The notes below the pieces were generated by a model. The model saw only the letters and a list, made by a program, of their open reading frames with translations. It ran no database searches and was not told the DNA's origin. A stretch of 64,000 nt of DNA from JAFEBO01 sp050730655 (GTDB taxonomy: Bacteria > Planctomycetota > Phycisphaerae > Phycisphaerales > UBA1924): NCBI GenBank assembly GCA_050730655.1, contig JBOHNL010000017.1:62001-126000 (forward strand). Direction: 5' to 3'. Below, piece after piece: positions 49,949 to 59,299 of this stretch (positions are counted from its first letter, which is position 1; each line of letters starts with the position of its first letter). The position numbers and the translations under genes are program-made.

Positions 49949-51583
49949 TTACGGGCAGATCAACTCGTTGTACGCACCGGCGAAAATCACAAAGTCCGCA
50001 TCGTCAACAACGCCATCACTATTGACGTCTGCGGGGCAGCCGGAGGGCATGCCCGGATCGGCGCAGTCGAGGATGTTGTAGGCGGAAGCGAAGATGACGA
50101 AATCCGAGTCATCAACGAAGCCATCACCGTTGAGATCGGCCGGGCACGGTGATGCGCACAGGCCGGGGAACGCCGCATCGAACGCAGCGAGATCGGCCGC
50201 GGTGACGGCGGCGTTGTTGCTGCCGCCCGCGCCATCGGTCGTGTTCATGTTGAGCATGGAAAGCACGGCGTTGAAATCGCGGCCCTGCCACTTCCACCAG
50301 TTGGGGATGGTGATGTCGTCGCTCGGGTCGATGGTGCCCTGATCGCGGACGTGGGTCTCGGTGTCGTCGAGCGTCGCGCCGATGCGCGACTGGAGGAGGT
50401 TGCGATCGCCGCAGTCCACGACGCCGTCGAAGTTGAAGTCGCCCGTGACCCAGCGGAACTGAGTGACGGTCACGCCGTTGGTTCCGGTCGTCACGCCGTC
50501 GTTGAAGTTGCCCGGCGTCAGCGCGAAGCCGGTGCGGCTGATGTCGGCGAAACGGGCACCCGGAGTCTGGCCGGGAAAGGTCGGGCCACCCGAGAGCGCC
50601 GGGTCGTAGAGCCGCGTGCTGTTCACAGGCACGTCGCCGTAGATGAACTCTTCATCGGCGGTGTGCGTCGGGACGACCTGATTCGTGCTGTCGAGGCGAT
50701 CTCCGAGATTCGGGTTCGCGCCGTAGTACTGGATGCGCGAGACCGCATCGGGGTTGAAGCCGGTGGTGTCGGAGATTTCCTGCTGCTTGGAGCGGGAGTA
50801 TTCCTTGCCTCCACCGTTCGACCAGGTGATGTCATCGATCATCTGGAACGGCTCAAGCGACACGGGAGCCGGGACCGGAACCGGCGCGTAGCTGGTGTCT
50901 TCGCTGTTGACCGGCGTCTCAGGCAGATATGGGAACCCGTTCTGCGTGGCGATGCCGTTCAGATCGATCGAGCCGTCGAAGTTCACGTCCGGGTTGACGT
51001 CCTTGCGCCAGGCGTAGCGTGATCCGTTGAAGTAGTTCGCGCTGCCGTCGTACATGCTGGTGAACCCGCCGGCGCCGTTCGAGACAAGCGTGTGGAACGG
51101 GCGCTTGCGGATGAGGACGAACGTTGCGCTGCCGTCGTTCTTGATGCGACCCGCAACATCGCTGCTGGGGATGTGCTTCGAAATGAACGTCGCACGCGTG
51201 GTTGCGGCAGGAAGCAGCGCGGGAATGTTCGAGTTGTTTCCGTTGTTGTTGTAGAGAACAAAGAAACCGTTGGTTCCGATGGTCAATCCATCGAGCGACC
51301 ACGCCTCGTCGATCTCGGCGATTTCATCGCCCTGATCCCATCCGGCCGGGAGCGGACCGGGGATGTTGTTGCCGTCGTCGGCGCCGCCGTAGACCGAAGC
51401 AATCATGTAACCGTCAAGCTTCATACCCGGCTTGCCGTACAACTCGATGTATTCGAAGCGATCATCGCCCGAGCCGCCGCTGCCGGCGGGATTCGGCCAG
51501 ATTTCATTGAGGACAACCTGCGCATGGCCGGCGGCAGCAATCAGAGCCGCCGCGGCAAGACCGAGAGTGATCGAAGCTTTCAT
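49949..51583 (-). CDS. secreted lamin-tail-domain protein with dockerin
   Basis: 544 residues from ATG 51583 (TTGGAGAG upstream); signal peptide ends AAAGHAQ. The N-terminal lamin-tail fold (VVLNEIWPNPAGSGGSGDDRFEYIELYG, then DEIAEIDEAWSLDGLTI) is common in exported planctomycetal proteins. The middle includes GDFNFDGVVDCGDRNLLQSRIG, an extra calcium-motif-like segment. Two C-terminal dockerin motifs (DLNGDGFVDDSDF, DVNSDGVVDDADF) end LICP. No catalytic residues are recognised; a surface or extracellular role is likely. Confidence 0.82.
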   Translation of the reverse strand: MKASITLGLAAAALIAAAGHAQVVLNEIWPNPAGSGGSGDDRFEYIELYGKPGMKLDGYMIASVYGGADDGNNIPGPLPAGWDQGDEIAEIDEAWSLDGLTIGTNGFFVLYNNNGNNSNIPALLPAATTRATFISKHIPSSDVAGRIKNDGSATFVLIRKRPFHTLVSNGAGGFTSMYDGSANYFNGSRYAWRKDVNPDVNFDGSIDLNGIATQNGFPYLPETPVNSEDTSYAPVPVPAPVSLEPFQMIDDITWSNGGGKEYSRSKQQEISDTTGFNPDAVSRIQYYGANPNLGDRLDSTNQVVPTHTADEEFIYGDVPVNSTRLYDPALSGGPTFPGQTPGARFADISRTGFALTPGNFNDGVTTGTNGVTVTQFRWVTGDFNFDGVVDCGDRNLLQSRIGATLDDTETHVRDQGTIDPSDDITIPNWWKWQGRDFNAVLSMLNMNTTDGAGGSNNAAVTAADLAAFDAAFPGLCASPCPADLNGDGFVDDSDFVIFASAYNILDCADPGMPSGCPADVNSDGVVDDADFVIFAGAYNELICP

Positions 51584-51629
51584 GTTTCTCTCCAAGGTAT
51601 AAACAGACACCAAGTGAACGAATCGTGAA

Positions 51630-52721
51630 CTAATGGTCGACGCTGCTGCGTTCTTTGGTCGGATCGGGGGCGAAGCGGCCGGTCGTGAGATGGCCGCCGA
51701 ACACCTTGCGTTCGACATCCTGGTCGTCGTACGGGTCGTCGCCCCGGACGCTGCTCCCATCAAGCCAGCCAAATTCGCCGTCCATGTTTGAGTCGCGCAG
51801 CGAATCAACATGCCCGTCGGCAAAGAGCCAGTTTCCGTAGTACTTGTCGAGGTCCTTACTTGCCGAGGTCGGGCCGTTGCTGACTCGGCGCCCCGGCGTC
51901 TTTCCGTGCGCCGGGCCGAGATCGCTCCACGACTGCTTTGCGAACACGCCATCCACCGGCGCACCGGCATAACCGTCGGTCAGGTGCTTCACCACCCGAT
52001 AGGTGTCGGATCCCACCAGCACCGTCGCCTCGCCGTCGTTCACGTCATTGACGCGCCCATCGGCAAACAGCGGTACAAGATTGGTCGGCACGCGACCGAG
52101 AAACTTCTCGTTCAGCGGCCCCTGCATCGATTGCCGGGTGTGCTTGCTGTCAAAGTATGGACGCTTCACATCGACATCGGGGTTGTCGTGCAGGTCGATC
52201 AATTCAGTAAACGCGAAATACCAGGATGGGGTGTAGTTGGTGTTGTAGCCGGCGTTGAACATCGCCTGACGCTTGTCCGTGGTCTTGGTGATGCCCTTGA
52301 AACTGAGGGGAAGCTTGTCGTTTTGGAGCGACTGCGTTGAACGCGCCGGATTGGTCGGGCACAGATTCGTGCCCGGGATGAAATAGCCACCCTCGACCGC
52401 ATCGGCCATCCAGCCAACCTTGCCCGCCTGAATGTCCGCCGGCGCTCCCCAGTTGTTGTTCGCGCGTCCGTCCTGCGGCCCGCTGCAGTAGTTGCCGCGA
52501 TTGCTCCCCGCATACGCAAGGAAGCCGATTCCCATCTGCCGCAGATTGCTCTGACACTTGAGCGTGCGAGCCGAGTCACGCGCTCCGGCAAGACTCGGAA
52601 GCAAAATCCCGATCAGGATCGCGATCACGGCGATCACAACAAGCAGCTCGATCAGCGTGAAGCCGATGCGCGCCGTCTTGCGAGCAGGAAAAAAGCCGTT
52701 CGTGCATTGTGTCGTGTTCAT
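51630..52721 (-). CDS. type II/IV pseudopilin-like protein (prepilin N-terminus, DGHV tail)
   Basis: 363 residues. A short basic leader is followed by the cleavage/methylation motif IGFTLIELLVVIAVIAIL, which anchors the protein in the membrane. Then LKCQSNLRQMGIGFLAYA, a standard motif of the DUF1559-like family, and near the C-terminus NWLFADGHVDSLRD. Such proteins are likely processed by a prepilin peptidase. It lies 46 bases upstream of the lamin-tail dockerin gene in the same direction, so both may be transcribed together. Confidence 0.85.
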   Translation of the reverse strand: MNTTQCTNGFFPARKTARIGFTLIELLVVIAVIAILIGILLPSLAGARDSARTLKCQSNLRQMGIGFLAYAGSNRGNYCSGPQDGRANNNWGAPADIQAGKVGWMADAVEGGYFIPGTNLCPTNPARSTQSLQNDKLPLSFKGITKTTDKRQAMFNAGYNTNYTPSWYFAFTELIDLHDNPDVDVKRPYFDSKHTRQSMQGPLNEKFLGRVPTNLVPLFADGRVNDVNDGEATVLVGSDTYRVVKHLTDGYAGAPVDGVFAKQSWSDLGPAHGKTPGRRVSNGPTSASKDLDKYYGNWLFADGHVDSLRDSNMDGEFGWLDGSSVRGDDPYDDQDVERKVFGGHLTTGRFAPDPTKERSSVDH

Positions 52722-53014
52722 GCTCGGCGCGATCGGGAGGAGATTCGTGCGAAGGGCCGCGAGATTCGAAGCAACGAATTGAGGCGGACCTTAACACGAT
52801 GCGCATGGCGCGAGCGTTGGGGTTTGCGCAAGATTGCGTCAAGATCGCGCGAAGGATCCCTCTGGCGGCGCCACAACCGCGTCGTAACACAACCTTCACA
52901 CGATCTTCGCTCCGCGCAAGCGCAAGGAATACCACCCGCCGTTTAGTCTTGCCTCCCCGGTTTCCAGCGGCGCGTCTGTAAACGCCGCATGTCGGGACAC
53001 AAGGAGCGAGAGAG

Positions 53015-53659
53015 ATGAACAAGCAGGCAACGTTTGGCGTGATTGGTCTTGGAATCGCGATCGCGTCGGGCAACGCAATGGGCGCGATCCGCATCACCGA
53101 GTGGATGTACAACGGCGCCGGCGGCACCGCCCGCGAGTTCGTTGAGATCACCAACCTCGGCGCCAGCGCGGTCGACATGACCGGCTGGTCGTTCGATGAC
53201 AATACCCGCACCGCAGGCTCGTTCCTTCTGAACGACATCGGCATGCTCAACGCCGGCGAGAGCGCGATCATCACCGAGCAGGCCGCGGCAGCATTCCGCA
53301 GCGCGTGGGGCCTCGGCGCCAGCATCAAGGTCGCCGGCGGCAACACCAACAACCTCGGCCGCGCCGACGAGATCAACATCTACGACAACCTGAGTAACCT
53401 CATCGATCGCCTCACCTACGACGATCAGACCATCGGTGGCCCGCGCACGCAGGGCTTCTCGGGCAACATCGCGTTCGCGAATCTCGGCGCCAATGCGGCG
53501 AACCTCGCGGTCATTTCGTCCGTTGGTGATGCGTACGGCTCGGTCCTCAGCGGAAGTGGCGATGTCGGCAACCCCGGCACCTACGCCGTCCCCGCTCCGG
53601 GCGTGCTCGCGCTCGCCGCGATGGGCGGAGCGGTCGCCTCGCGTCGTCGTCGGGCCTGA
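53015..53659 (+). CDS. exported lamin-tail-domain protein with PEP-CTERM-like tail
   Basis: 214 residues; AAGGAG 9 bases upstream of the ATG. Signal peptide (GVIGLGIAIASGNAMG), lamin-tail fold (IRITEWMYNGAGGTAREFVEITNLGASAVDMTGWSF) and a C-terminal tripartite signal: VPAPGVLAL, a hydrophobic stretch (LAAMGGAVAS) and RRRRA. That is the PEP-CTERM sorting layout with a variant PAP motif. It differs from the dockerin proteins around it, so two distinct surface-targeting tails coexist here. Confidence 0.82.
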   Translation: MNKQATFGVIGLGIAIASGNAMGAIRITEWMYNGAGGTAREFVEITNLGASAVDMTGWSFDDNTRTAGSFLLNDIGMLNAGESAIITEQAAAAFRSAWGLGASIKVAGGNTNNLGRADEINIYDNLSNLIDRLTYDDQTIGGPRTQGFSGNIAFANLGANAANLAVISSVGDAYGSVLSGSGDVGNPGTYAVPAPGVLALAAMGGAVASRRRRA

Positions 53660-53703
53660 AAAACGACGAGTCAGACCACAAAACGGAGAGCAAACCACGC
53701 AAA

Positions 53704-53728
53704 GCCCCCGGCAAAATCCGGGGGTTTT
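53704..53728 (+). terminator. Rho-independent terminator
   Basis: CCCCCGG and CCGGGGG around a CAAAAT loop, followed by TTTT, 45 bases after the PEP-CTERM-like gene. Confidence 0.85.
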
Positions 53729-53794
53729 GTCGCTTGTTCCCCGCTTGATACGATCGATATGCCGCCCGCGACGGGCCGGCGTGGAGATCGTCGG

Positions 53795-55237
53795 ATGATG
53801 ACGGGTCGAGCCATCGGATTTGTATTGGCCGGGTGCGCGATGTGTGCGATCGCTCCCGGGCAGACACCGGCAAAGCCGGCCGAGAAGCCCGCGCCCAAAG
53901 CATCGTCGAAGGAACCCGAAAAGACCAAGCGAGCCCGCACCTCCGACGACGATGTCAACGACGCGATGGAAACGCTCCGCCAGGTTGCCGAAAAAGCCGA
54001 AAGCCTCGTGACAAAGGGCGATCTCGACGGCGCCGACAAGGTGCTGCTCGCGGCAGTGCCCGAAGCCAAGCGCACTCCGGCTCAGTCGCTTGTGCTCGCG
54101 CGTGCGCTGTATCAGAACAACCGCAAGCTCTCCTACGACTTCGCCAAGGCCGCGGCAGCCGGGCTGCCCGACAATTCCGACGCGCAGCTCGAGTGGGCGA
54201 TGGCGCAGCACCGCGCCGGCGAGTACGAGGGCGCGCTGAAGGCCTACGACCGCGCGAGCGAGCTGCGCCCCGGCACGGCGCCGGTCTTCGGGGTTGCCGC
54301 GGAATGCGCGCTGCGGCTGGGAAAGATCGACCGCGCGCTCGAACTCTGGAAGCTCTGCACGCAGGCCAAAATGGGCTCGCAGGAGAATTTCGAGACACTG
54401 GTCTGCGAGATCAATCATCAAGAGGATCCGCTGGGCAAGCGGCGAGCACTCGTCAAGCAGGTCACGGCGGCCGATGAACTGGCCGCGACCGAGCTGATTC
54501 TGCTCGACAGCGAGTGGCCCATGGATTGGTGGGTCACGGGCCCGAACCGCGGGTTCCTTGAGAATGATCTGGCCCTCGTCGGAAAATGGATCATGCCCGG
54601 CGGCAACACGCAGGTGCTCGAAGCCCGCTGCGTCGCGGCGCTCGCGATGATCGAGCGCCCGACCAAAGAGAAAATCTCCGACATTCTCCGGCGTAGCCGG
54701 TATGTGCTCGACGACGAAGCGACCATGCCCACCAATCCGCGTGCGATGGTCCCGATGCTTAAGTATTCCATCCGCAGCGGTGCGCTCCAGCGCGACGACG
54801 GAAGGGCGAGACTCGGGCCCAAGGTGCTTGAATTTGCGAAGAAGTCCAAGGACAAAGATGTCTTCGAGGCCGCCGCGTTCTTGTATCTCGATACCGGGAA
54901 GCAGGACGAGGTTGATCGCCTCGGCTGGGAGATCGCAAACGACCCGCGCCGTGCTTCCGCGCTACTCGCGTCGATGTACAAGCGAAATGAACTGAAGTGG
55001 GAGAGCCCCGAACTTCAGAAAGCGATCAAGGACTTTCCCACCAACGGAACGATCGCCGGGCTCGCGCTTCGCCTGGGAAAAGATGCGGGCCAGCCGATGC
55101 TGGACCTGCTCGTCCGCGCGCTGCTCGCCGAATACACGCACTTTTCGGTCGCCGAACGCGCCGGCATGGTCCGTCCGCACGCCGATGCACTGAGGTCGTA
55201 CTGGAAGATGCTGGCCGACGAAACCGCAAAGAAGTAG
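53795..55237 (+). CDS. exported TPR-like repeat protein
   Basis: 480 residues from ATG 53795 (GGAG upstream). Signal-like leader (AIGFVLAGCAMCAIAPGQ), then a Lys/Pro/Glu-rich linker and helical repeats: EYEGALKAYDRASELRPGTAPVFGVAAECALRLGKIDRALELW fits tetratricopeptide repeats. A later domain (WVTGPNRGFLENDLALVGKWIMPGG) has a different composition. No partner is visible in the locus. Probably a periplasmic scaffold or assembly protein. Confidence 0.75.
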   Translation: MMTGRAIGFVLAGCAMCAIAPGQTPAKPAEKPAPKASSKEPEKTKRARTSDDDVNDAMETLRQVAEKAESLVTKGDLDGADKVLLAAVPEAKRTPAQSLVLARALYQNNRKLSYDFAKAAAAGLPDNSDAQLEWAMAQHRAGEYEGALKAYDRASELRPGTAPVFGVAAECALRLGKIDRALELWKLCTQAKMGSQENFETLVCEINHQEDPLGKRRALVKQVTAADELAATELILLDSEWPMDWWVTGPNRGFLENDLALVGKWIMPGGNTQVLEARCVAALAMIERPTKEKISDILRRSRYVLDDEATMPTNPRAMVPMLKYSIRSGALQRDDGRARLGPKVLEFAKKSKDKDVFEAAAFLYLDTGKQDEVDRLGWEIANDPRRASALLASMYKRNELKWESPELQKAIKDFPTNGTIAGLALRLGKDAGQPMLDLLVRALLAEYTHFSVAERAGMVRPHADALRSYWKMLADETAKK

Positions 55238-55322
55238 CCGGCGCGTTTGCGCCCTCGAGGTCACCGAAAGCGAAATCCCTCAGCCAGAGCGTCGCCGAAG
55301 AAGCCGCCCAAGCCGCCCGCCG

Positions 55323-55352
55323 CTTGCCGTACGAGCCCGAACGAAGTGAAGG
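55323..55352. repeat. half-element of the GTACGAGCC family
   Basis: CTTGCCGTACGAGCCCGAAC followed by GAAGTGAAGGGG. Located between the stops of the TPR-like and phosphatase-like genes. Confidence 0.75.
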
Positions 55353-55417
55353 GGCTTGTGCATCCGATCTCGCCCGAATCTCCGGAAAGCGTGCGCTATA
55401 TATGAAGAGAAACTGCT

Positions 55418-56071
55418 CTAGTTCGCGGGCGGCGCGACATATTCCACCTTCAGCCCCGCGAGATTCTCGAAGGGCTGTCCGTTCATGACCATTTTGGAGC
55501 CGAGCGCGAACGCATTATCCGGCGACATGCCCCGCGTGCGGACGAGATACGCCGCCCACAGGTGGCTGGCGCGGAACCCGACCTGGCAGTGAAGCAGGAC
55601 CGGTCCGGATTCATGGCGAGCGAGTGCCGCGGCAAATTTGTCCGTCGCCTCGGTTGTATACGGATACTGATCCTTCGTCGCGCCGCCCAGCGGAATGAAG
55701 ACGTATTCGACGTTGAGCCGCTTGAGCGTTTCGGCCTCGTCGAACGGAACGCGCTTGCGGTCGTTCATCTCTTCGGGCGTGCGGATGTTCACGACGAGCG
55801 TGCACCCTTCCTTGGCGAGTTTCTCGAGCGTCGCTTCCGTCGGCTGTCCCGCGACGATGACCGGTCCGACGCGATAGGCGTGCGCGTTGTATCCCTCGAC
55901 CTCGGCGTTCAACTCAACCGGCTGCTCGATCGGCGCTTTGTTGAGCCCGGCGGAGGCGACCGAAGCATCGGTGTGCGCGATCCGGCCGGATGTCGAACAC
56001 GCGCCGCCCGCGCACGCAAGTACAAGCATGAGGCAAGCAGAGCAACAGCGCGAACCCAGCGATAGATGCAT
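55418..56071 (-). CDS. lipoprotein-like dual-specificity/BLH-type phosphatase
   Basis: 217 residues. The leader (CCSACLMLVLACAGGAC) ends in a lipobox-like GGAC. The domain VGPVIVAGQPTEATLEKLAKEGCTLVVNIRTPEE is the beta-lactamase-hydrolase-like/dual-specificity phosphatase fold; the P-loop HCQVGFRAS (HCxxGxR) contains the catalytic Cys and Arg. An acidic GG-TKDQYP..EATDKF stretch precedes it. Predicted extracytoplasmic, attached to a membrane by lipid. Substrate unknown. Confidence 0.8.
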   Translation of the reverse strand: MHLSLGSRCCSACLMLVLACAGGACSTSGRIAHTDASVASAGLNKAPIEQPVELNAEVEGYNAHAYRVGPVIVAGQPTEATLEKLAKEGCTLVVNIRTPEEMNDRKRVPFDEAETLKRLNVEYVFIPLGGATKDQYPYTTEATDKFAAALARHESGPVLLHCQVGFRASHLWAAYLVRTRGMSPDNAFALGSKMVMNGQPFENLAGLKVEYVAPPAN

Positions 56072-56226
56072 GAGAGACCTCCCGGAACCCTGGCTGCGCC
56101 AATGTAGTGATTTCTGGCCGGAGCGAGTTCGCCCAATCGATCAAAAAGGTCAATTGCGATCAATCCCGGCCGTATTCCCGCTTCGAAGAACTTCCCTCCC
56201 GGGACCGCCGAACAATAAATAGACCC

Positions 56227-56670
56227 ATGAGCGATCCCTTCGCCATCCTGGTTGACGGCAAGTGCAACCTCTGCCGGCGGGAGGCGCGGTTCATGCAGAA
56301 ACTCGACGCGGGGCGAGGCAGGCTGCGAATCGTCGATATCACGGCGCCCGATTTTGATTCCTCACGGTACCGGAGTTCGCTGGACGAACTGATGGGCCAG
56401 ATTCACGGCGTCACGCCGGACGGGCGGCTCATCACCGGCATGGAAGTCTTTCGGAACGCGTATCGCGCCGTGGCTGAGGGCGGAGGCGTACGGGCTCGAA
56501 TCACGAGCGCCGCCATGAGCCTGACGGGTTGGCCAGTTGTTCGCCCACTCACGGATGTGTTCTACCGCTGGTTTGCGCGGAATCGGATGCGGATCAGTGC
56601 GAGCTCTGCGAAGTTGCTCGGCCAGACGCCGGAGATGGTGTGCGAGGGCGATCGCTGTAAAGTGCCGTAA
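56227..56670 (+). CDS. DCC-family thiol-disulfide oxidoreductase-like protein (DUF393)
   Basis: 147 residues from ATG 56227. The family signature ILVDGKCNLCRRE (DGxCxLC) is at the N-terminus, then a short core (LRIVDITAPDFD..). LIVTGMEVFRNAYRAV-like sequence and TGWPVVRPLTDVFYRWFARNR fit DUF393. These proteins have a thioredoxin-like fold; activity is unproven. No signal peptide. Confidence 0.8.
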   Translation: MSDPFAILVDGKCNLCRREARFMQKLDAGRGRLRIVDITAPDFDSSRYRSSLDELMGQIHGVTPDGRLITGMEVFRNAYRAVAEGGGVRARITSAAMSLTGWPVVRPLTDVFYRWFARNRMRISASSAKLLGQTPEMVCEGDRCKVP

Positions 56671-56698
56671 GTCGAATCGCACCGGCCAACAATTGCAG

Positions 56699-57382
56699 AT
56701 GTCCGACGTGAATGACGACCCTTTGCTCGACGCCATTTACTCTGGCGATCCCGTCCAATCGCTGGAAGCCTTGGTGCGCTCGGGCATTCCGGCCACGTCG
56801 TCGCAGAGCGAGCTATTTGGACCTGCAGCGTGGAGCGGGCAGCTCGATGTCATCAAATTCTTGATCGCGCACGGTCTCACGCTTCAGCTTGACCACAAGA
56901 AGTTGCGCATCATGACGGATGCTTACGAGTCGCGGCAAAGCACGGCGTTGCACATTGCTGCAAGCAAAGGACTTGTTGAGATACTGGAAACACTTCTCAC
57001 GGTTGATGGCAAGGATTTTCTGAATACATTCGACTCGGATCTGAGCTGGACTCCGCTTCACCATGCGGCCCGTGACAAACAAGAGGCTGCGGCGCGGATA
57101 TTGATCGATGCGGGAGCGGATCCAAATGCTCATGACGAATCACGAATCGGAAGTACTCCGCTCGACGTGGCGATCGAAAATGGATGTGCCCCCATCGTGA
57201 GTCTGTTGCTGAAAGCAGGCGCCGATCCGGATATACCGACCTGGACCTGGGTTTCTGCGCGGCAACGCGCGGAGCGGGCGCGATTCCGGCAGCGTGAGAT
57301 ATGGGAGATGATTGACTCAATACCTCTTACTCCGCATATGTTCCCCGATGGACGGTGGAATACCTCCAATCCGCCCGAGTAA
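56699..57382 (+). CDS. ankyrin-repeat protein
   Basis: 227 residues from ATG 56699. Several ankyrin repeats: PVQSLEALVRSGIPATSSQS.., TALHIAASKGLVEILETLL.., TPLHHAARDKQEAAARILIDAGADPN and TPLDVAIENGCAPIVSLLLKAGADPD. Each has the alpha-alpha-turn pattern with the TPLHHAA and GADPN signatures. Likely cytoplasmic protein-protein interaction; partner unknown. The downstream end overlaps the upstream part of the GHL10 ORF, but not its preferred start. Confidence 0.85.
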   Translation: MSDVNDDPLLDAIYSGDPVQSLEALVRSGIPATSSQSELFGPAAWSGQLDVIKFLIAHGLTLQLDHKKLRIMTDAYESRQSTALHIAASKGLVEILETLLTVDGKDFLNTFDSDLSWTPLHHAARDKQEAAARILIDAGADPNAHDESRIGSTPLDVAIENGCAPIVSLLLKAGADPDIPTWTWVSARQRAERARFRQREIWEMIDSIPLTPHMFPDGRWNTSNPPE

Positions 57383-57419
57383 TGTCCGCAGTGGCAATCC
57401 GCCGACCAAGAATCGCGAC

Positions 57420-59006
57420 ATGTTCGCGACTTTGAAACTGCTTCTGGCTGCCACCATGTTCCTCGGCGCGCCCGCGCTCGCCCAGCCCCAGTGGCAACAG
57501 GCATCCGCGACCCGGGCGCAGTCGCTCGCGCCCCCCGAACCCCCCCACGAATTCCGAGGCGTCTGGATCGCCAGCGTCCAGAACATCGACTGGCCAAGCG
57601 CGAGCGATCTGACAGTTGAAAAGCAAAAGGCCGAAATCATTCGCGCCGTCGATGGCCTCGAGAAAATGAACATCAACGCCGTGCTGCTCCAAGTGCGGCC
57701 GAGCGCCGACGCGCTCTACGCCGGCGCGCTCGAGCCGTGGAGCGAATACCTCACCGGCGCCAGCGGCATCTCTCCCTCCGAAGCCGGCTACGACCCGCTC
57801 CGCATCTGGATCGATGAGTGCCACGCGCGATCCATCGATGTGCACGTCTGGATCAATCCATTCCGAGCGCGCCACTACAAGGCCCGGTCGCCCGACGCCA
57901 AGGCCCACATCGCGCGCACCAATCCGAAAATCGTCAAGAGCTACGACAACTACGAGTGGCTCGATCCCGGCGAACCCGAAGCCGTCGAACACACCATGCG
58001 CGTCACGCTCGATATCGTGAACCGCTACAACATCGACGGCGTCGCGATCGACGACTATTTTTATCCATATCCAAAAGCGGGTTCCGGCTTCCCGGATGAG
58101 GAAAGCTACGCGAAATACGCCGCCAAGATGCGGGCCGACGCGCCGCCCGGTACGGCCGTCCGCCCGATCTCGCGCGATCTCTGGCGCCAACGCAACATCA
58201 ACAACTTCGTCGAGCGTTTCTACACCGACATCAAGAAAGTAAAACCCTACGTCCTCGTCGGCATCGCACCCTTTGGAATCTGGAAGCCCGGCAATCCGGA
58301 GGGCATCAAAGGCATGGATGCCGTCGCGACGCTGCACGCCGATGCGCGCCTCTGGCTCGTCAACGGCTGGCTCGATTACATCTCGCCTCAGCTTTACTGG
58401 CCGCTCGATTCGGTCGAGCAGAATTTCATCCGGCTTCTCGCGTGGTGGGCGTCGCAAAACACGATGGAGCGTCACCTCTGGCCGAGCCTCTACACCAGCC
58501 GCATCGGCCTCGACCCTGATGATCCCGCGCACAACTGGATCCCCCGCGAAATCCTGACGCAGGTCAACGTCATCCGCGAGCATTCCGGCAATCCCGGCCT
58601 GCCCGCTCCCGGCCAGATCCATTTCTCGCTCAAGGTCCTCCTCGAAAACCGAGGCGGCATCAATCAGGTGCTGCAAGATCGATACCCGACTGCCGCACTC
58701 ATTCCCGAAAGCCCATGGCTCGCCGATCCGGCGTTTGCAAAGGTGGATTGGAACGTGCTGATCGCAAGCGATGCCGCGCGAACTTCGCTCGCGTGGATGC
58801 CGTGGGAATTTCCCTTGATGCCCTCGCGCTGGGTGCTGCAGGTCCGACGCGCCGGCCAATGGACCACGACCCTTCTCCCCGGAACCCGGGGCGGCACAAC
58901 CTTCGACACCGCCGGCGCCGACGCAATCGCCCTCACGCCAATCTCAAGAGTCGGAACCGCCGGGATCGTCAAAATGTGGGAACTGCCCCAGCCAAGCGCC
59001 AAGTAA
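57420..59006 (+). CDS. exported glycosyl-hydrolase-like 10 family protein (GHL10/DUF187)
   Basis: 528 residues from ATG 57420, which opens a signal peptide (KLLLAATMFLGAPALAQ). The family core begins FRGVWIASVQNIDWPS, then INAVLLQVRPSADALY, VHVWINPFRARHY, IVNRYNIDGVAIDDYFYPYP (acidic active-site-like pair), GIAPFGIW and DYISPQLYWP. GHL10 proteins are related to family 10 glycosidases and are probably carbohydrate-active; substrates are mostly unknown. A fibronectin-like C-terminal end (RWVLQVRRAGQW) is present. No dockerin. Confidence 0.85.
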   Translation: MFATLKLLLAATMFLGAPALAQPQWQQASATRAQSLAPPEPPHEFRGVWIASVQNIDWPSASDLTVEKQKAEIIRAVDGLEKMNINAVLLQVRPSADALYAGALEPWSEYLTGASGISPSEAGYDPLRIWIDECHARSIDVHVWINPFRARHYKARSPDAKAHIARTNPKIVKSYDNYEWLDPGEPEAVEHTMRVTLDIVNRYNIDGVAIDDYFYPYPKAGSGFPDEESYAKYAAKMRADAPPGTAVRPISRDLWRQRNINNFVERFYTDIKKVKPYVLVGIAPFGIWKPGNPEGIKGMDAVATLHADARLWLVNGWLDYISPQLYWPLDSVEQNFIRLLAWWASQNTMERHLWPSLYTSRIGLDPDDPAHNWIPREILTQVNVIREHSGNPGLPAPGQIHFSLKVLLENRGGINQVLQDRYPTAALIPESPWLADPAFAKVDWNVLIASDAARTSLAWMPWEFPLMPSRWVLQVRRAGQWTTTLLPGTRGGTTFDTAGADAIALTPISRVGTAGIVKMWELPQPSAK

Positions 59007-59050
59007 AACGCGCGACGTCATTGTTTTGCAGTCTTCGAAGTCCCCCGACG

Positions 59051-59082
59051 CTGGCCGTACGAGCCCAAGCGCAGCGACGGGC
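59051..59082. repeat. half-element of the GTACGAGCC family
   Basis: CTGGCCGTACGAGCCCAAGC followed by GCAGCGACGGGC, in the 293-base gap after the GHL10-like gene. Nothing else was recognised in this gap. Confidence 0.75.
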
Positions 59083-59299
59083 ACAGTTGCAAGCTTTCTG
59101 CCCTACCGCTCGCAAAACCTTCACCCGATGGGAAATCGAATCGCCCCCAGTTCGCCGAACGCAGCCCGCGCAAAGAAACCCGTTTCCGCCGTTTCCGAAC
59201 CACTTTCCGGCAAGACTTCTCTATCTACACAGATAGCCATTTGCTGATCGGAATGCGTGCGGTATCTTGAGTGGGCGGTCAACTGCGCGGGAGCGAGAG

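Noticed and set aside
52943..54421. 492-residue minus-strand ORF
   Set aside because: Runs antisense through the PEP-CTERM-like gene, a terminator and the TPR gene, so it is not plausible.
57327..58859. 510-residue minus-strand ORF
   Set aside because: Antisense shadow of the GHL10-like gene, no recognisable motif.
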